Source: an uncultured Gammaproteobacteria bacterium
GTDB lineage: Bacteria > Pseudomonadota > Gammaproteobacteria > Ga0077536
DNA length: 8,340 nt
NCBI GenBank assembly: GCA_903866355.1
Contig: CAIPNE010000195.1
Location: forward strand, 1 to 8,340
Reading direction: 5' to 3'
The translations under genes were made by a program, and so were the position numbers. Within the stretch, counting starts at the first letter, position 1; each line of letters starts with the position of its first letter. The notes under the pieces were generated by a model. The model saw only the letters and a list, made by a program, of their open reading frames with translations. It was not told where the DNA came from and did not search any database. Shown in pieces: positions 1 to 6,900 of this stretch.

Positions 1-2336
1 GGCAGTTTGAGGAGGCCGCGGCAACTTGCCGAGAAATCCTTAAGGCACACCGCGACAACGTTGATGCCTTGCATTTTCTGGCGCTGACGCAGCGTGAGCG
101 CGGCGCGTTTGAGGAAGCACAAGGCCTGCTGCTGCGGGTGGTTAAGCTGCGCCCGCAGTTTGCGGCAGCGCACGGAAATCTGGGTTTGGTCTACGCCGAC
201 CGGCAGCTTTTTTCGCAAGCGGAAGCGGCTTACCGGCGCGCGTTAGCGCTTAACACGGAGCTGCCAGAAACTTGGTTTAATCTGGGTAACCTGCTGCGCG
301 CTGTCGGCAAGCCCCAGGAGGCCATCGTCTGCTATGGCCACGCGCTGCAACGCAAAGCGATCGCCGGGGCACAACATAATTTAGCCGAGGCGCTGATCGA
401 GGCTGGCGAATCGGCGCGCGCGGTGGCGCATTTTCGGGCCGCGCTAGACTTGGCACCGCAATCCCCTTTGATTTGGCACCGGCTGGGCAGCACGCTGCAG
501 TCGTTGGGGGATTTTGCGGCGGCGATCCCCTGCCTGTTCCGCGCCACCCAACAGGCACCCGATTCCGCTGCAGCCCATAACGACTTCGGCAACGCACTCA
601 ACGATTTTGGCCGCACACCAGAAGCCGCCGCCTGCTACGAGCGCGCGCTGGCGCTTGACCCCGGTTTGATCGAGGCGTGGAACAATCTTGGCAACGTGCA
701 GCGCAAGTTAGGGCTGCTGCGCGAGGCCGAAGCCTCTTTCCGGCGTGCGCTGGTTGAAAAACCTGATTTCGCCGAGGCCTATCTCAATCTCGGCATTGTG
801 CTCAAAATTGCCAACCGGGCGGAGGAGGCCATTTATTGTTTCCGGCAGGCGCTGCGCCATCAGCCGGGTTTGGTTCAGGCGCATAACAATTTGGGGGTCG
901 TGTTTACCGAACGTGGCCGACACGCCGAGGCAATCGCCGAACTCCAGAACGCGCTGGCCATCCAGCCGCAGTTTGCCGAGGCCTGGAATAATCTCGGTAA
1001 TGTTTACAAAAATGCGGGCGAACTGCCGGCCGCGCTACAGGCCTTTGCCCAGGCGCTCGAGTACCAGCCCCATTACACCGTTGCGCACAGCAATTATTTG
1101 TTCACGCTTAATTTTATCGATGGGGTGAGTGCGGACCACATTGCGCAGGCGCATCGTGATTGGGGCCTTCGTCATGCCGCGGGTATCGCTATAGGTGCGC
1201 CGCACGCGAACGCGCCAGATCCCCACCGGCGGCTTAAAATTGCCTATATCTCGCCAGATTTTCGCAATCACGCCTGTGCGTTTTTTATCGAGCCACTGCT
1301 GCGTGAGCACGACCGCTCGCAGGTGGAGGTGTACGCCTACGCGGAACTCGCCCAGCCCGACGCGATGACCCTGCGCCTGAAAAAGCACGTGGACGTGTGG
1401 CGCAGCATCACCGGGTTGCCCGATCAACAGGTGGCCGAGGTGATACGCGCCGATGGCATCGATGTGCTCATTGACCTGGCCGGCCATACCGCCAATGGCC
1501 GCTTGTTAACCTTGGCGCGCCGGCCCGCGCCGGTGCAGGTGACCTATCTGGGTTATCCCGCTACCACCGGGCTGACAGCCATTGATTGGCGCCTGACCGA
1601 CGGCGTGACCGAACCCACCCAGAGCAGCGAGGCTTGGTATACCGAGCAGCTGTACCGTCTGCCCAATAGCCTGTGGTGTTATCAACCGTCCGCGGATATG
1701 GGCCCAATCACCGCCTTGCCGGCGCTGGCCCGTGGGCAGCTAACTTTTGGCTCCTTTAACAGCTACGCCAAAATTGGGCCACGCGTGGTGGCGCTGTGGG
1801 CGGCCGTTTTGCGGGCCTTGCCGAATGCTCGTTTGGTGATGATCACGGTGCCCGCTGGGGACGCGCAAGCATTGCTCTGGCAGGAGTTTGCCCGCTTGGG
1901 TGTTGAACGGGAGCGGGTGGCGTTGCACGACCGATTACCGCGCGCAGCTTATGTGCAGCTGTTTTCTGAGGTAGATATCGCCCTTGATCCGTTTCCTTGC
2001 AACGGTGGCACCACCACTTGTGATGCGCTCTGGATGGGGCTGCCAGTGGTGGCGTTGCAAGGCGACACGTTTTTGTCGCGCGCGAGTTTGAGCGTGCTCA
2101 CCGCCGCCGGGTACGCGGAATTTTCTGCCCGTGATGAGCAGGCGTACGTCGAACGCTGTGTGGGGTTGGCCGCCGATTGGGATGCCCTGAGTACACTGCG
2201 GCACGGCTTGCGGGCCCGCCTAAGCGCCTCGGCGCTGCTCAACGCACCGGCTTTTGCACGCGACGTCGAGCTGGCTTATCGCCACATGTGGACGGCGTGG
2301 TGCGCCGGTACGACCCCACCGGTTGCATCTGCTTAG
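1..2336 (+). CDS. TPR-repeat GT41 (O-GlcNAc transferase/SPINDLY-like) glycosyltransferase, 5'-truncated by window
   Basis: The reading frame is open from the first complete codon at position 3, and the TPR pattern already runs through those codons. The TTG at 69 is therefore internal and the true start lies upstream of the window. About ten 34-residue TPR units occupy positions 69 to about 1090, with repeated phrases such as AEAWNNLGNV and IEAWNNLGNV. A GT41 catalytic region follows from about 1227 (RRLKIAYISPDFRNH) to about 2300. Family marks are the DLAGHT motif near 1476-1493, GSFNSYAKIGP near 1749-1773 with the Lys expected at the nucleotide-binding site, and the CNGGTTTCDALW signature at about 1998-2033. 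In this family the TPR superhelix holds the acceptor protein and the catalytic part transfers a sugar, often GlcNAc, from UDP to Ser/Thr, or to Asn in the NGT branch. No signal peptide is visible in the part seen, so cytoplasmic action is likely. Next to flagellar and sugar genes, flagellin is the likely acceptor; that is inference. The gene faces the sugar operon tail to tail across 120 nt, in which I see no convincing terminator. Confidence 0.9.
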   Translation, partial: QFEEAAATCREILKAHRDNVDALHFLALTQRERGAFEEAQGLLLRVVKLRPQFAAAHGNLGLVYADRQLFSQAEAAYRRALALNTELPETWFNLGNLLRAVGKPQEAIVCYGHALQRKAIAGAQHNLAEALIEAGESARAVAHFRAALDLAPQSPLIWHRLGSTLQSLGDFAAAIPCLFRATQQAPDSAAAHNDFGNALNDFGRTPEAAACYERALALDPGLIEAWNNLGNVQRKLGLLREAEASFRRALVEKPDFAEAYLNLGIVLKIANRAEEAIYCFRQALRHQPGLVQAHNNLGVVFTERGRHAEAIAELQNALAIQPQFAEAWNNLGNVYKNAGELPAALQAFAQALEYQPHYTVAHSNYLFTLNFIDGVSADHIAQAHRDWGLRHAAGIAIGAPHANAPDPHRRLKIAYISPDFRNHACAFFIEPLLREHDRSQVEVYAYAELAQPDAMTLRLKKHVDVWRSITGLPDQQVAEVIRADGIDVLIDLAGHTANGRLLTLARRPAPVQVTYLGYPATTGLTAIDWRLTDGVTEPTQSSEAWYTEQLYRLPNSLWCYQPSADMGPITALPALARGQLTFGSFNSYAKIGPRVVALWAAVLRALPNARLVMITVPAGDAQALLWQEFARLGVERERVALHDRLPRAAYVQLFSEVDIALDPFPCNGGTTTCDALWMGLPVVALQGDTFLSRASLSVLTAAGYAEFSARDEQAYVERCVGLAADWDALSTLRHGLRARLSASALLNAPAFARDVELAYRHMWTAWCAGTTPPVASA

Positions 2337-2456
2337 GTCGGGTTAAACCCTCGGCATCGGCCAATGACGCCACGCCGGGCGCACGGCAGTTGGCGCACTG
2401 TCACAGCGCGTGTTAGCCACGCGGTAACCCTGGAAATAGCTGAGCTGAGCCGCGGT

Positions 2457-3623
2457 CTAGATGCGGTCAAACCACGGAATATGCCATTCCCGCCACGCGG
2501 CGCGCTGGGCGCGCGGTGAAAAAAGCTGCCAATGGGCGAGTGTTTGTGGACGCCACGTGACCGCCGTGTTCGCCACGAGCCAGCGTTGAAAATCGCTGGC
2601 CAGACGCTCGTTCACCCACACCCGGCTGGCACCGCGTTGTAGACGCTGCCAGAGTTCAGGAAAACTTTGGGGCGCGCCGGCCACCTCGTAGACATAGCGG
2701 GTGGTGTCGTCTTCCCCCACCAGTGCATAGCCTGGGGTCGGGCCGGTCACGCTCACGACGGCGCAGGATGGGGCCGGCAGCGGTAGTGCACGCCACGCGG
2801 CGGCATCGCGCAGCACCCGCCGGGTGGCGTAGGTTTGCTGGATGGCCGCGAGTGCTGGCCAGCGGGTGTCCTGGGTTGTGTCCGAAACATGGGTGTCCTC
2901 GCTTGTGTCCGAAAAGTGGGTGTCCTCGGTTGTGGCGGTTGCGGCATGGCCGATGGGTGTCCTGAGTTGTGGCAGGCCAGTGGGTGTCCTGAGTTGTGGT
3001 TGATGGGTGTCCCCGGTTGCGGTTGCGGCAGGCCGCGAAAAGTGGGTGTCCTCGGTTGTGGCGGTTGCGGCAGGAAAGTGGGTGTCCTCGGTTGCGCGCG
3101 AAAAGTGGGTGTCCTCGGTTCCGGCAGTTCCGGTTGCGGCAGGCCGATGGGTGTCCTGAGTTGCGGGGGCGGGCGGCGTGGTGGCGGGTGCCAAGGAACC
3201 CAAAACGCCGGGGTCGTTGGGCATCCATCCTAAGCGCTGATAAAAGCCCTCTAGCCCGCTCCATAGCACGGCAAAGTCGTAACCCTGCTGGGCCAGTTGC
3301 GCCACCAGTGCGCTGAGCAGTGCGCCCGCGTGGCCCTGGCCACGGGCGGCTGGCTGGGTGTACACCATCCCCACCATGGCACCGCGAAAATGTTCCTCCG
3401 CAACCAGCCAATCGAAGGGGCGCACGGCGCAACACGTGAGGATGTCGCCCTGCAATTTGCCCACGTGGAGCTGGTCGAGGTGGGTCGCGCCGAGTGCGCT
3501 GGGATAGCGCGCCGCCAGCGAACCGTGGCGACCCCGTGTGGTGATAAAGGTCGCGTCGAGGGCCGCCAACAGGGTGGGCCATTCGGCTAGCGAACAAGTC
3601 CCAAGGGTCAGGTTGTTGCTCAC
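2457..3623 (-). CDS. GNAT-family N-acetyltransferase with a repeat-encoded central linker (388 aa)
   Basis: I chose the GTG at 3623-3621, which overlaps the preceding gene's TGA in a GTGA junction. An ATG 24 codons upstream would lie deeper in the neighbour. Residues 1-140 form a GNAT domain: the acetyl-CoA loop is RGQGHAG at residues 94-100, preceded by a beta-strand (GAMVGMVYTQP) and followed by AVLWSGLEGFYQRLGWM, the usual C-terminal part of the fold. Residues 155-254 are low complexity, built from repeated EDTHF, QDTH and PAATAT phrases encoded by the direct-repeat array described separately. Residues 258-388 (PALAAIQQTYATRRV onward) form a second globular part with a GYALVG...YVYEVAG pattern, possibly a degenerate second GNAT half. 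As the last gene of a dehydratase-aminotransferase operon it probably N-acylates the amino sugar, the role PseH or PglD plays in other pathways. The substrate is unknown. Without the repeat the protein would be about 290 residues. Whether the linker is tolerated or useful cannot be read from the sequence. Confidence 0.8.
   Translation of the reverse strand: MSNNLTLGTCSLAEWPTLLAALDATFITTRGRHGSLAARYPSALGATHLDQLHVGKLQGDILTCCAVRPFDWLVAEEHFRGAMVGMVYTQPAARGQGHAGALLSALVAQLAQQGYDFAVLWSGLEGFYQRLGWMPNDPGVLGSLAPATTPPAPATQDTHRPAATGTAGTEDTHFSRATEDTHFPAATATTEDTHFSRPAATATGDTHQPQLRTPTGLPQLRTPIGHAATATTEDTHFSDTSEDTHVSDTTQDTRWPALAAIQQTYATRRVLRDAAAWRALPLPAPSCAVVSVTGPTPGYALVGEDDTTRYVYEVAGAPQSFPELWQRLQRGASRVWVNERLASDFQRWLVANTAVTWRPQTLAHWQLFSPRAQRAAWREWHIPWFDRI
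2864..3157 (-). repeat. Direct-repeat array: ten GGGTGTCC cores (given on + strand) inside the GNAT gene
   Basis: On the + strand GGGTGTCC occurs at 2864, 2891, 2918, 2955, 2982, 3005, 3044, 3080, 3107 and 3149, always in the same orientation. Spacings are 27, 27, 37, 27, 23, 39, 36, 27 and 42 nt. The cores are usually followed by T then CGGTTG, GAGTTG or GGGTTG, and several are preceded by AAAAGT or GAT. A second motif, GGTTGCGGCA, occurs four times between cores (2937, 3021, 3063, 3132). Two left-hand units also share TTGTGTCCGAAA. On the coding strand the cores read GGACACCC and mostly encode Asp-Thr-His. No inverted copy is seen, so the cores do not form hairpins with one another. Confidence 0.9.
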
Positions 3624-4741
3624 CAGCCGGTGGCGATACAGCGTGCGATGCGCGTGAGATCCGCAGGACTCAGCCACCAGCCACAGGGGATGCACAGGTT
3701 ATCTGCGTCGAAGGCCTCTACCCCCGGCAGGGGCTGGCCTGAATCCGCAAAGCAACTGTAACGGTCGTTGCGCAGGTGCAGCCGCTGGGCGCCAATGCCG
3801 TGGCGGTGCAATTTTTCGATGAGGCCCGCGCGCCCGCTGGCGCGTAGCGCATAAACCCAGTGTGCCGATTGTGCCTCGGGGTCGCGTTGCAGCCGGGTGA
3901 TGCCGGGCACGTTGGCCAAAGCGGCGTCTAGCCACGCCGCGTTGGCGCGATGTCGGACGAGGGTGTCGTCGACTTCGCTCAATTGGGCGAGCGCCAACCC
4001 GGCGGTGAGGTCGCTCATGGCGCAGCTATAGCCCGGTTGCTGGATGTCGCTGTCGGGGTTGAGGTCGCCACCGGGTAGCCGAAAACTCGCCTGATCGATA
4101 TTGAACCGGCGGAGTTGGCGGGCGCTCTGCGCGCTCGCCGCCGCGCCGCAAAATAACGCGCCCCCTTCACCGGCGGATAGGTGGCTCACCGCGTAAAAAG
4201 AATAAACACAGAAGTCGCTGCCCGTGGCGCCCAAGGCATGTCCCCGGAAGCTGGCCGCAAACGCGCCGGAGGCTTCCTCAATCAACGGCAGACCCAGCGA
4301 GTTTGCGGCGGCTTGCAAGGCTGCGAGCGGGCCCACATCGCCAGCCCAGTGGTAGTGAATAATGGCTTTGGCGCGCTGACTGCGCTGGTTTTGCAGGGCT
4401 TGAGGGTCAAGCATGCCCGTGTTGGGATCGATGTCGCACCACACCGGGCGGGCCTGCAAATTGGCGATGGGCATGGTGGTCGACAGGCAGGTTAGCGGGG
4501 AGAGCAGCACTTCGTCGCCGGGTGTCACACCGCACAAACGCAGGGCAAGCGTTAGCGCCCCTGCGCGGTCGCTGGTGGCGACACAGTGCGGGTTGCCGAT
4601 GCGCTCGCCGAGGCGGGTTTCGAATTCGCGCACGCGCGGGCCGGTGGCCAGTTGCCCGGAGGCCAAGACGTGGGCCATGGCGTCAGCGGCGCCGGCCGCG
4701 ATCCGGCCTTTAAAGAGCGGAATGGGTGACTCACCAGCCAC
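3620..4741 (-). CDS. DegT/DnrJ/EryC1-family aminotransferase paralogue lacking the PLP lysine (373 aa)
   Basis: The start is the GTG at 4741-4739, overlapping the upstream aminotransferase by 11 nt. It has a GGAGG ribosome-binding site 9 nt away and gives an N-terminus (SPIPLFKG) that aligns with the neighbour's DIPLFKV. The frame stays open further upstream only as a shadow of that neighbour. The protein is collinear with its neighbour: REFETRLGERIGNPHC at residues 38-53, GDEVLLSPLT at 75-84, GEGG at 191-194, and a C-terminal RNDRYSCFADS...IPCGWW block. The catalytic motif is changed. Where the neighbour has AIKHMTTVDGG, this one reads AVSHLSAGEGG, so Ser186 (codon AGC, 4186-4184) replaces the Schiff-base Lys. 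Where the family has EDAAHA, it reads EEASGA (residues 155-160), so the Asp that contacts the PLP pyridine nitrogen is Glu and the following His is gone. It is unlikely to be a normal aminotransferase. It may be a non-catalytic partner of the adjacent enzyme or have another activity. The frame is intact, which argues against a decaying pseudogene. Confidence 0.82.
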   Translation of the reverse strand: MAGESPIPLFKGRIAAGAADAMAHVLASGQLATGPRVREFETRLGERIGNPHCVATSDRAGALTLALRLCGVTPGDEVLLSPLTCLSTTMPIANLQARPVWCDIDPNTGMLDPQALQNQRSQRAKAIIHYHWAGDVGPLAALQAAANSLGLPLIEEASGAFAASFRGHALGATGSDFCVYSFYAVSHLSAGEGGALFCGAAASAQSARQLRRFNIDQASFRLPGGDLNPDSDIQQPGYSCAMSDLTAGLALAQLSEVDDTLVRHRANAAWLDAALANVPGITRLQRDPEAQSAHWVYALRASGRAGLIEKLHRHGIGAQRLHLRNDRYSCFADSGQPLPGVEAFDADNLCIPCGWWLSPADLTRIARCIATGW

Positions 4742-5855
4742 GCCGAAGCACCTCCACGATGTACTCGCGGGCGGCATCGTCCACCCACCAGCCGCAGGGG
4801 ATATGCAGCATCCGGGCATAAAAGTGATCCAAGCCCGGTAACTCGCAACGGCTCGCCGCAAACACCGTGTGCCGGTCGTTGCGCTGGTGGGCCTTAGAGT
4901 TGCCGATACCGTGCGCCGAGAGGTGGCGCGCCAAGCCGTCTGGGTCGTCGCAAAGCAGCGTATAGAACCAATACGAAGGTTCGGCGGCAGGCTCGAACTG
5001 GCACACCGACAAACCCGGAATGCGCGGCAGGATGTCGTCAAAGTAGCGACCGTTGTCCTGGTGGCGGGTCAGCGCTGGGGCGATATGCGCCAACTGCACC
5101 AGCCCAATCGTCGCGTTGACGTTATTCATGTGGTACTTGAAGCCAACTTCGGTCACATCCACGCTGGTGCGCGAGGCGTGGCGGTCGATCCCAAACCAGC
5201 GCAGGCGGCGACCACGCGGCAGGAGGCTGGCGTCAGCGCAGGTCAACATGCCGCCATCCACGGTGGTCATGTGCTTGATCGCCTGCAGGGAGAACATGAC
5301 AAACGGCGAGTGGTTCCCAATGGGGAGTCCCGCGTAACGCGCGCCTAGGGCATGGGCCGCGTCTTCAATCACGGGCAGACCATAGCGCGCCGCGAGCGCC
5401 GTGATGCTGGCCAATGGCGCCGGAATGCCGCCGTAATGCACCACCAAAATGGCGCGGGTGCGCGGGGTAATCGCCGCTTCAATGCTCGCAGCGGTGAGAT
5501 TGCCGTTCGCGGGGTCGACATCCGCCCAGCGCGGGACGCCGCCGGCGTGGAGAATGGCCAGGTTAGTGGGCTCGGCGGTCATGGCCGTGCTCACGACTTC
5601 GTCCCCACGTTGCACCCCGGCCAGCAGTAGCGCGATATGCAGGGCTGCCGTGCCCGAATAAAACGCGAGGCAATGCGGGTTACCCAGCCACTCGCCGAAG
5701 CGCGTCTCAAACTCCGCAACCGGCTGACCCTCGCTGATTTGCCCGCTATACAGCACCTCTTGCAGGCGCGGCATCAGCGCTGCGGGCGGCGCCATCAGCA
5801 CTTTGAACAGCGGGATGTCGGGCTGCACCGGCTTAGAACTTAGCAAATTCGCCAT
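4731..5855 (-). CDS. DegT/DnrJ/EryC1/StrS-family PLP-dependent sugar aminotransferase (374 aa)
   Basis: This family transfers an amino group, usually from glutamate, to a keto group of a nucleotide-linked sugar such as the 4-keto product of a 4,6-dehydratase. The PLP site is complete. SGTAALHIAL at residues 67-76 is the phosphate-binding loop, EDAAHALGA at 164-172 holds the pyridine-binding Asp165, and SLQAIKHMTTVDGG (189-202) holds the Schiff-base Lys194. The C-terminus carries RNDRHTVFA and IPCGWW, seen again in the next gene. The length is normal for the family. The ATG at 5855-5853 overlaps the end of the dehydratase gene by 23 nt. Only a weak GGA lies upstream, so coupling to dehydratase translation is likely. 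Position right after a dehydratase suggests a 4-amino-4,6-dideoxy sugar product, as made by PseC or PglE. The exact sugar and regiochemistry are inference. Confidence 0.9.
   Translation of the reverse strand: MANLLSSKPVQPDIPLFKVLMAPPAALMPRLQEVLYSGQISEGQPVAEFETRFGEWLGNPHCLAFYSGTAALHIALLLAGVQRGDEVVSTAMTAEPTNLAILHAGGVPRWADVDPANGNLTAASIEAAITPRTRAILVVHYGGIPAPLASITALAARYGLPVIEDAAHALGARYAGLPIGNHSPFVMFSLQAIKHMTTVDGGMLTCADASLLPRGRRLRWFGIDRHASRTSVDVTEVGFKYHMNNVNATIGLVQLAHIAPALTRHQDNGRYFDDILPRIPGLSVCQFEPAAEPSYWFYTLLCDDPDGLARHLSAHGIGNSKAHQRNDRHTVFAASRCELPGLDHFYARMLHIPCGWWVDDAAREYIVEVLRRGW
4751..4755 (-). promoter_or_regulatory. Ribosome-binding site fixing the GTG start of the second aminotransferase
   Basis: The coding strand reads GGAGG at 4755-4751, 9 nt before the GTG at 4741-4739. 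It lies inside the last codons of the upstream aminotransferase gene, which supports the overlapping start and translational coupling. Confidence 0.6.
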
Positions 5856-6840
5856 CGGCCATTTCCATTATCTCGAACTCTTGGTCGGCCAGCGCAATCA
5901 TGCGTTGCACTTCGTCGGTGCCGGTGAGGTGGTCGCCGGAGGCAAACTCGGCCTCAATTTCTTGGTAGCGGTCGGTGCTCCACCAAGGCTGGACCGCGTA
6001 GTAGTCGCCGTAGTCTCGACCCCGCACGAGCTCTTCTTCGGAGACCAGAATTTCGTGCAGTTTTTCGCCGGGCAAAATACCGATGACTTTATAAGCGAAC
6101 GGCTGGCCGGCTTCGGCCGCCAGCACCTGCGCGATATCGGTCACTTTGGCGGCCAGCGCCTTACGCACAAAAATCTCCCCCCCTTGGGTGTGTTCGGCGG
6201 CGTACAGCACGAGATCAATGGCCTCGTTCAGGGTGAGCAGGAAGCGGGTCATGCGCTCATCGGTAATGGTCAGGGTTTGGCCTAAAGCAAGCTGGCGCCG
6301 AAAAAATGGCACCACCGAGCCGCGTGATCGCAGCACATTGCCGTACCGCACGCAGCACAGCCGAGTGCCCTTATTGGCGCGCGAAAGATTGCCTTTCAGC
6401 ACGATGCGCTCTTGCAGCGCTTTGGTCATGCCCATCACGTTGACCGGCTTGACCGCTTTATCGGTGCTGATCATCACGAAGGTTTCTACCCGCTGCCGCA
6501 CCGCGCACTCCACGAGGTTTTCAGCCCCCAACACATTGGTGCGCACCGCTTCCATGGGGTGTTGCTCGCAGGTGGGTACCTGCTTGAGCGCGGCCGCGTG
6601 GAACACGATGTCGATGCCTTGCATGGCTTCGTCGACGACTTCGCGGTTGCGGATGTCGCCGATGACGAAAGTGAGGTCTTTCCGCCCCTGATAAAAGACG
6701 CGCATGTCGTATTGTTTTTTCTCATCCCGCGACAGCACCCGCACTTCGCGGACGCCGGCGTTGAGCAGTCGCCGGACGACAAAATTGCCGAATGACCCGG
6801 TGCCGCCGGTAACAAGAACTGCTTTTTGACGATAGTCCAT
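5833..6840 (-). CDS. UDP-N-acetylhexosamine 4,6-dehydratase, CapE/FnlA/WbjB-like extended SDR (335 aa)
   Basis: First gene of the sugar operon. It is an NAD(P)-dependent short-chain dehydrogenase/reductase. The Rossmann motif TGGTGSFG is at residues 11-18, SRDEKKQYDMR at 37-47 and HAAALKQVP at 81-89. The active-site segment ISTDKA is at 124-129 with Asp127 and Lys128, followed by VNVMGMTKA (133-141). Met136 stands where classical SDRs and PseB/FlaA1 have Tyr (YGxxK) and Lys140 is kept; Met here is known from CapE-type enzymes. The SRDEKKQ motif also fits the CapE/FnlA/WbjB branch better than PseB (SRDELKQ). These enzymes remove water from UDP-GlcNAc to give a 4-keto-6-deoxy sugar, often with C5 epimerisation. 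The start is the ATG at 6840-6838, with GAGGG 4 nt upstream. The frame stays open upstream to 7026, but that part would read through the promoter and has no family similarity. A run of seven G lies in the coding strand at 6183-6177. Confidence 0.88.
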   Translation of the reverse strand: MDYRQKAVLVTGGTGSFGNFVVRRLLNAGVREVRVLSRDEKKQYDMRVFYQGRKDLTFVIGDIRNREVVDEAMQGIDIVFHAAALKQVPTCEQHPMEAVRTNVLGAENLVECAVRQRVETFVMISTDKAVKPVNVMGMTKALQERIVLKGNLSRANKGTRLCCVRYGNVLRSRGSVVPFFRRQLALGQTLTITDERMTRFLLTLNEAIDLVLYAAEHTQGGEIFVRKALAAKVTDIAQVLAAEAGQPFAYKVIGILPGEKLHEILVSEEELVRGRDYGDYYAVQPWWSTDRYQEIEAEFASGDHLTGTDEVQRMIALADQEFEIMEMADGEFAKF

Positions 6841-6850
6841 CGTGCCCTCG

Positions 6851-6864
6851 TTCGGATTATTGAC
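6851..6864 (-). promoter_or_regulatory. Possible FleQ-box-like site in the sugar-operon leader
   Basis: The - strand reads GTCAATAATCCGAA. It matches 10 of 14 positions of the FleQ box as I remember it (GTCAATAAATTGAC), with a perfect left half. It would lie about 26-39 nt downstream of the predicted transcription start. FleQ is reported to bind downstream of the start at some sigma54 flagellar promoters in Pseudomonas aeruginosa. One site with a recalled consensus is weak evidence. Confidence 0.3.
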
Positions 6865-6869
6865 GCTGG

Positions 6870-6886
6870 CCGGGCAAAAAACCCGG
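6870..6886 (-). other. Small hairpin near the 5' end of the predicted sugar-operon transcript
   Basis: The - strand reads CCGGGTTTTTTGCCCGG, a five-base-pair GC stem with a seven-base T-rich loop. It starts about 4 nt after the predicted sigma54 start. No U tract follows it, so it is not an ordinary intrinsic terminator. It might affect mRNA stability or simply be chance. Confidence 0.4.
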
Positions 6887-6900
6887 TCGTGACGGGGTAT

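Noticed and set aside
277..616. Antisense reading frames opposite the TPR region
   Set aside because: They mirror the GC-rich third-position pattern of the TPR gene and show no family features or ribosome-binding sites.
2337..2456. Bidirectional terminator between the convergent genes
   Set aside because: Only short 4-5 bp inverted repeats such as GGGTTAAACCC (2340-2350, no loop) and GCGC pairs are present, and none has a following T run.
2864..3157. CRISPR-like array
   Set aside because: The repeated core is only 8-10 nt, spacing is irregular, the spacers themselves share a repeated motif, and the whole region is in frame inside a GNAT gene.
2835..3316. Two long + strand reading frames across the repeat array (Gly/Cys-rich products)
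   Set aside because: The GC-rich repeat lacks stops in several frames. Neither product has family features, and the GNAT frame opposite continues into recognisable domains on both sides.
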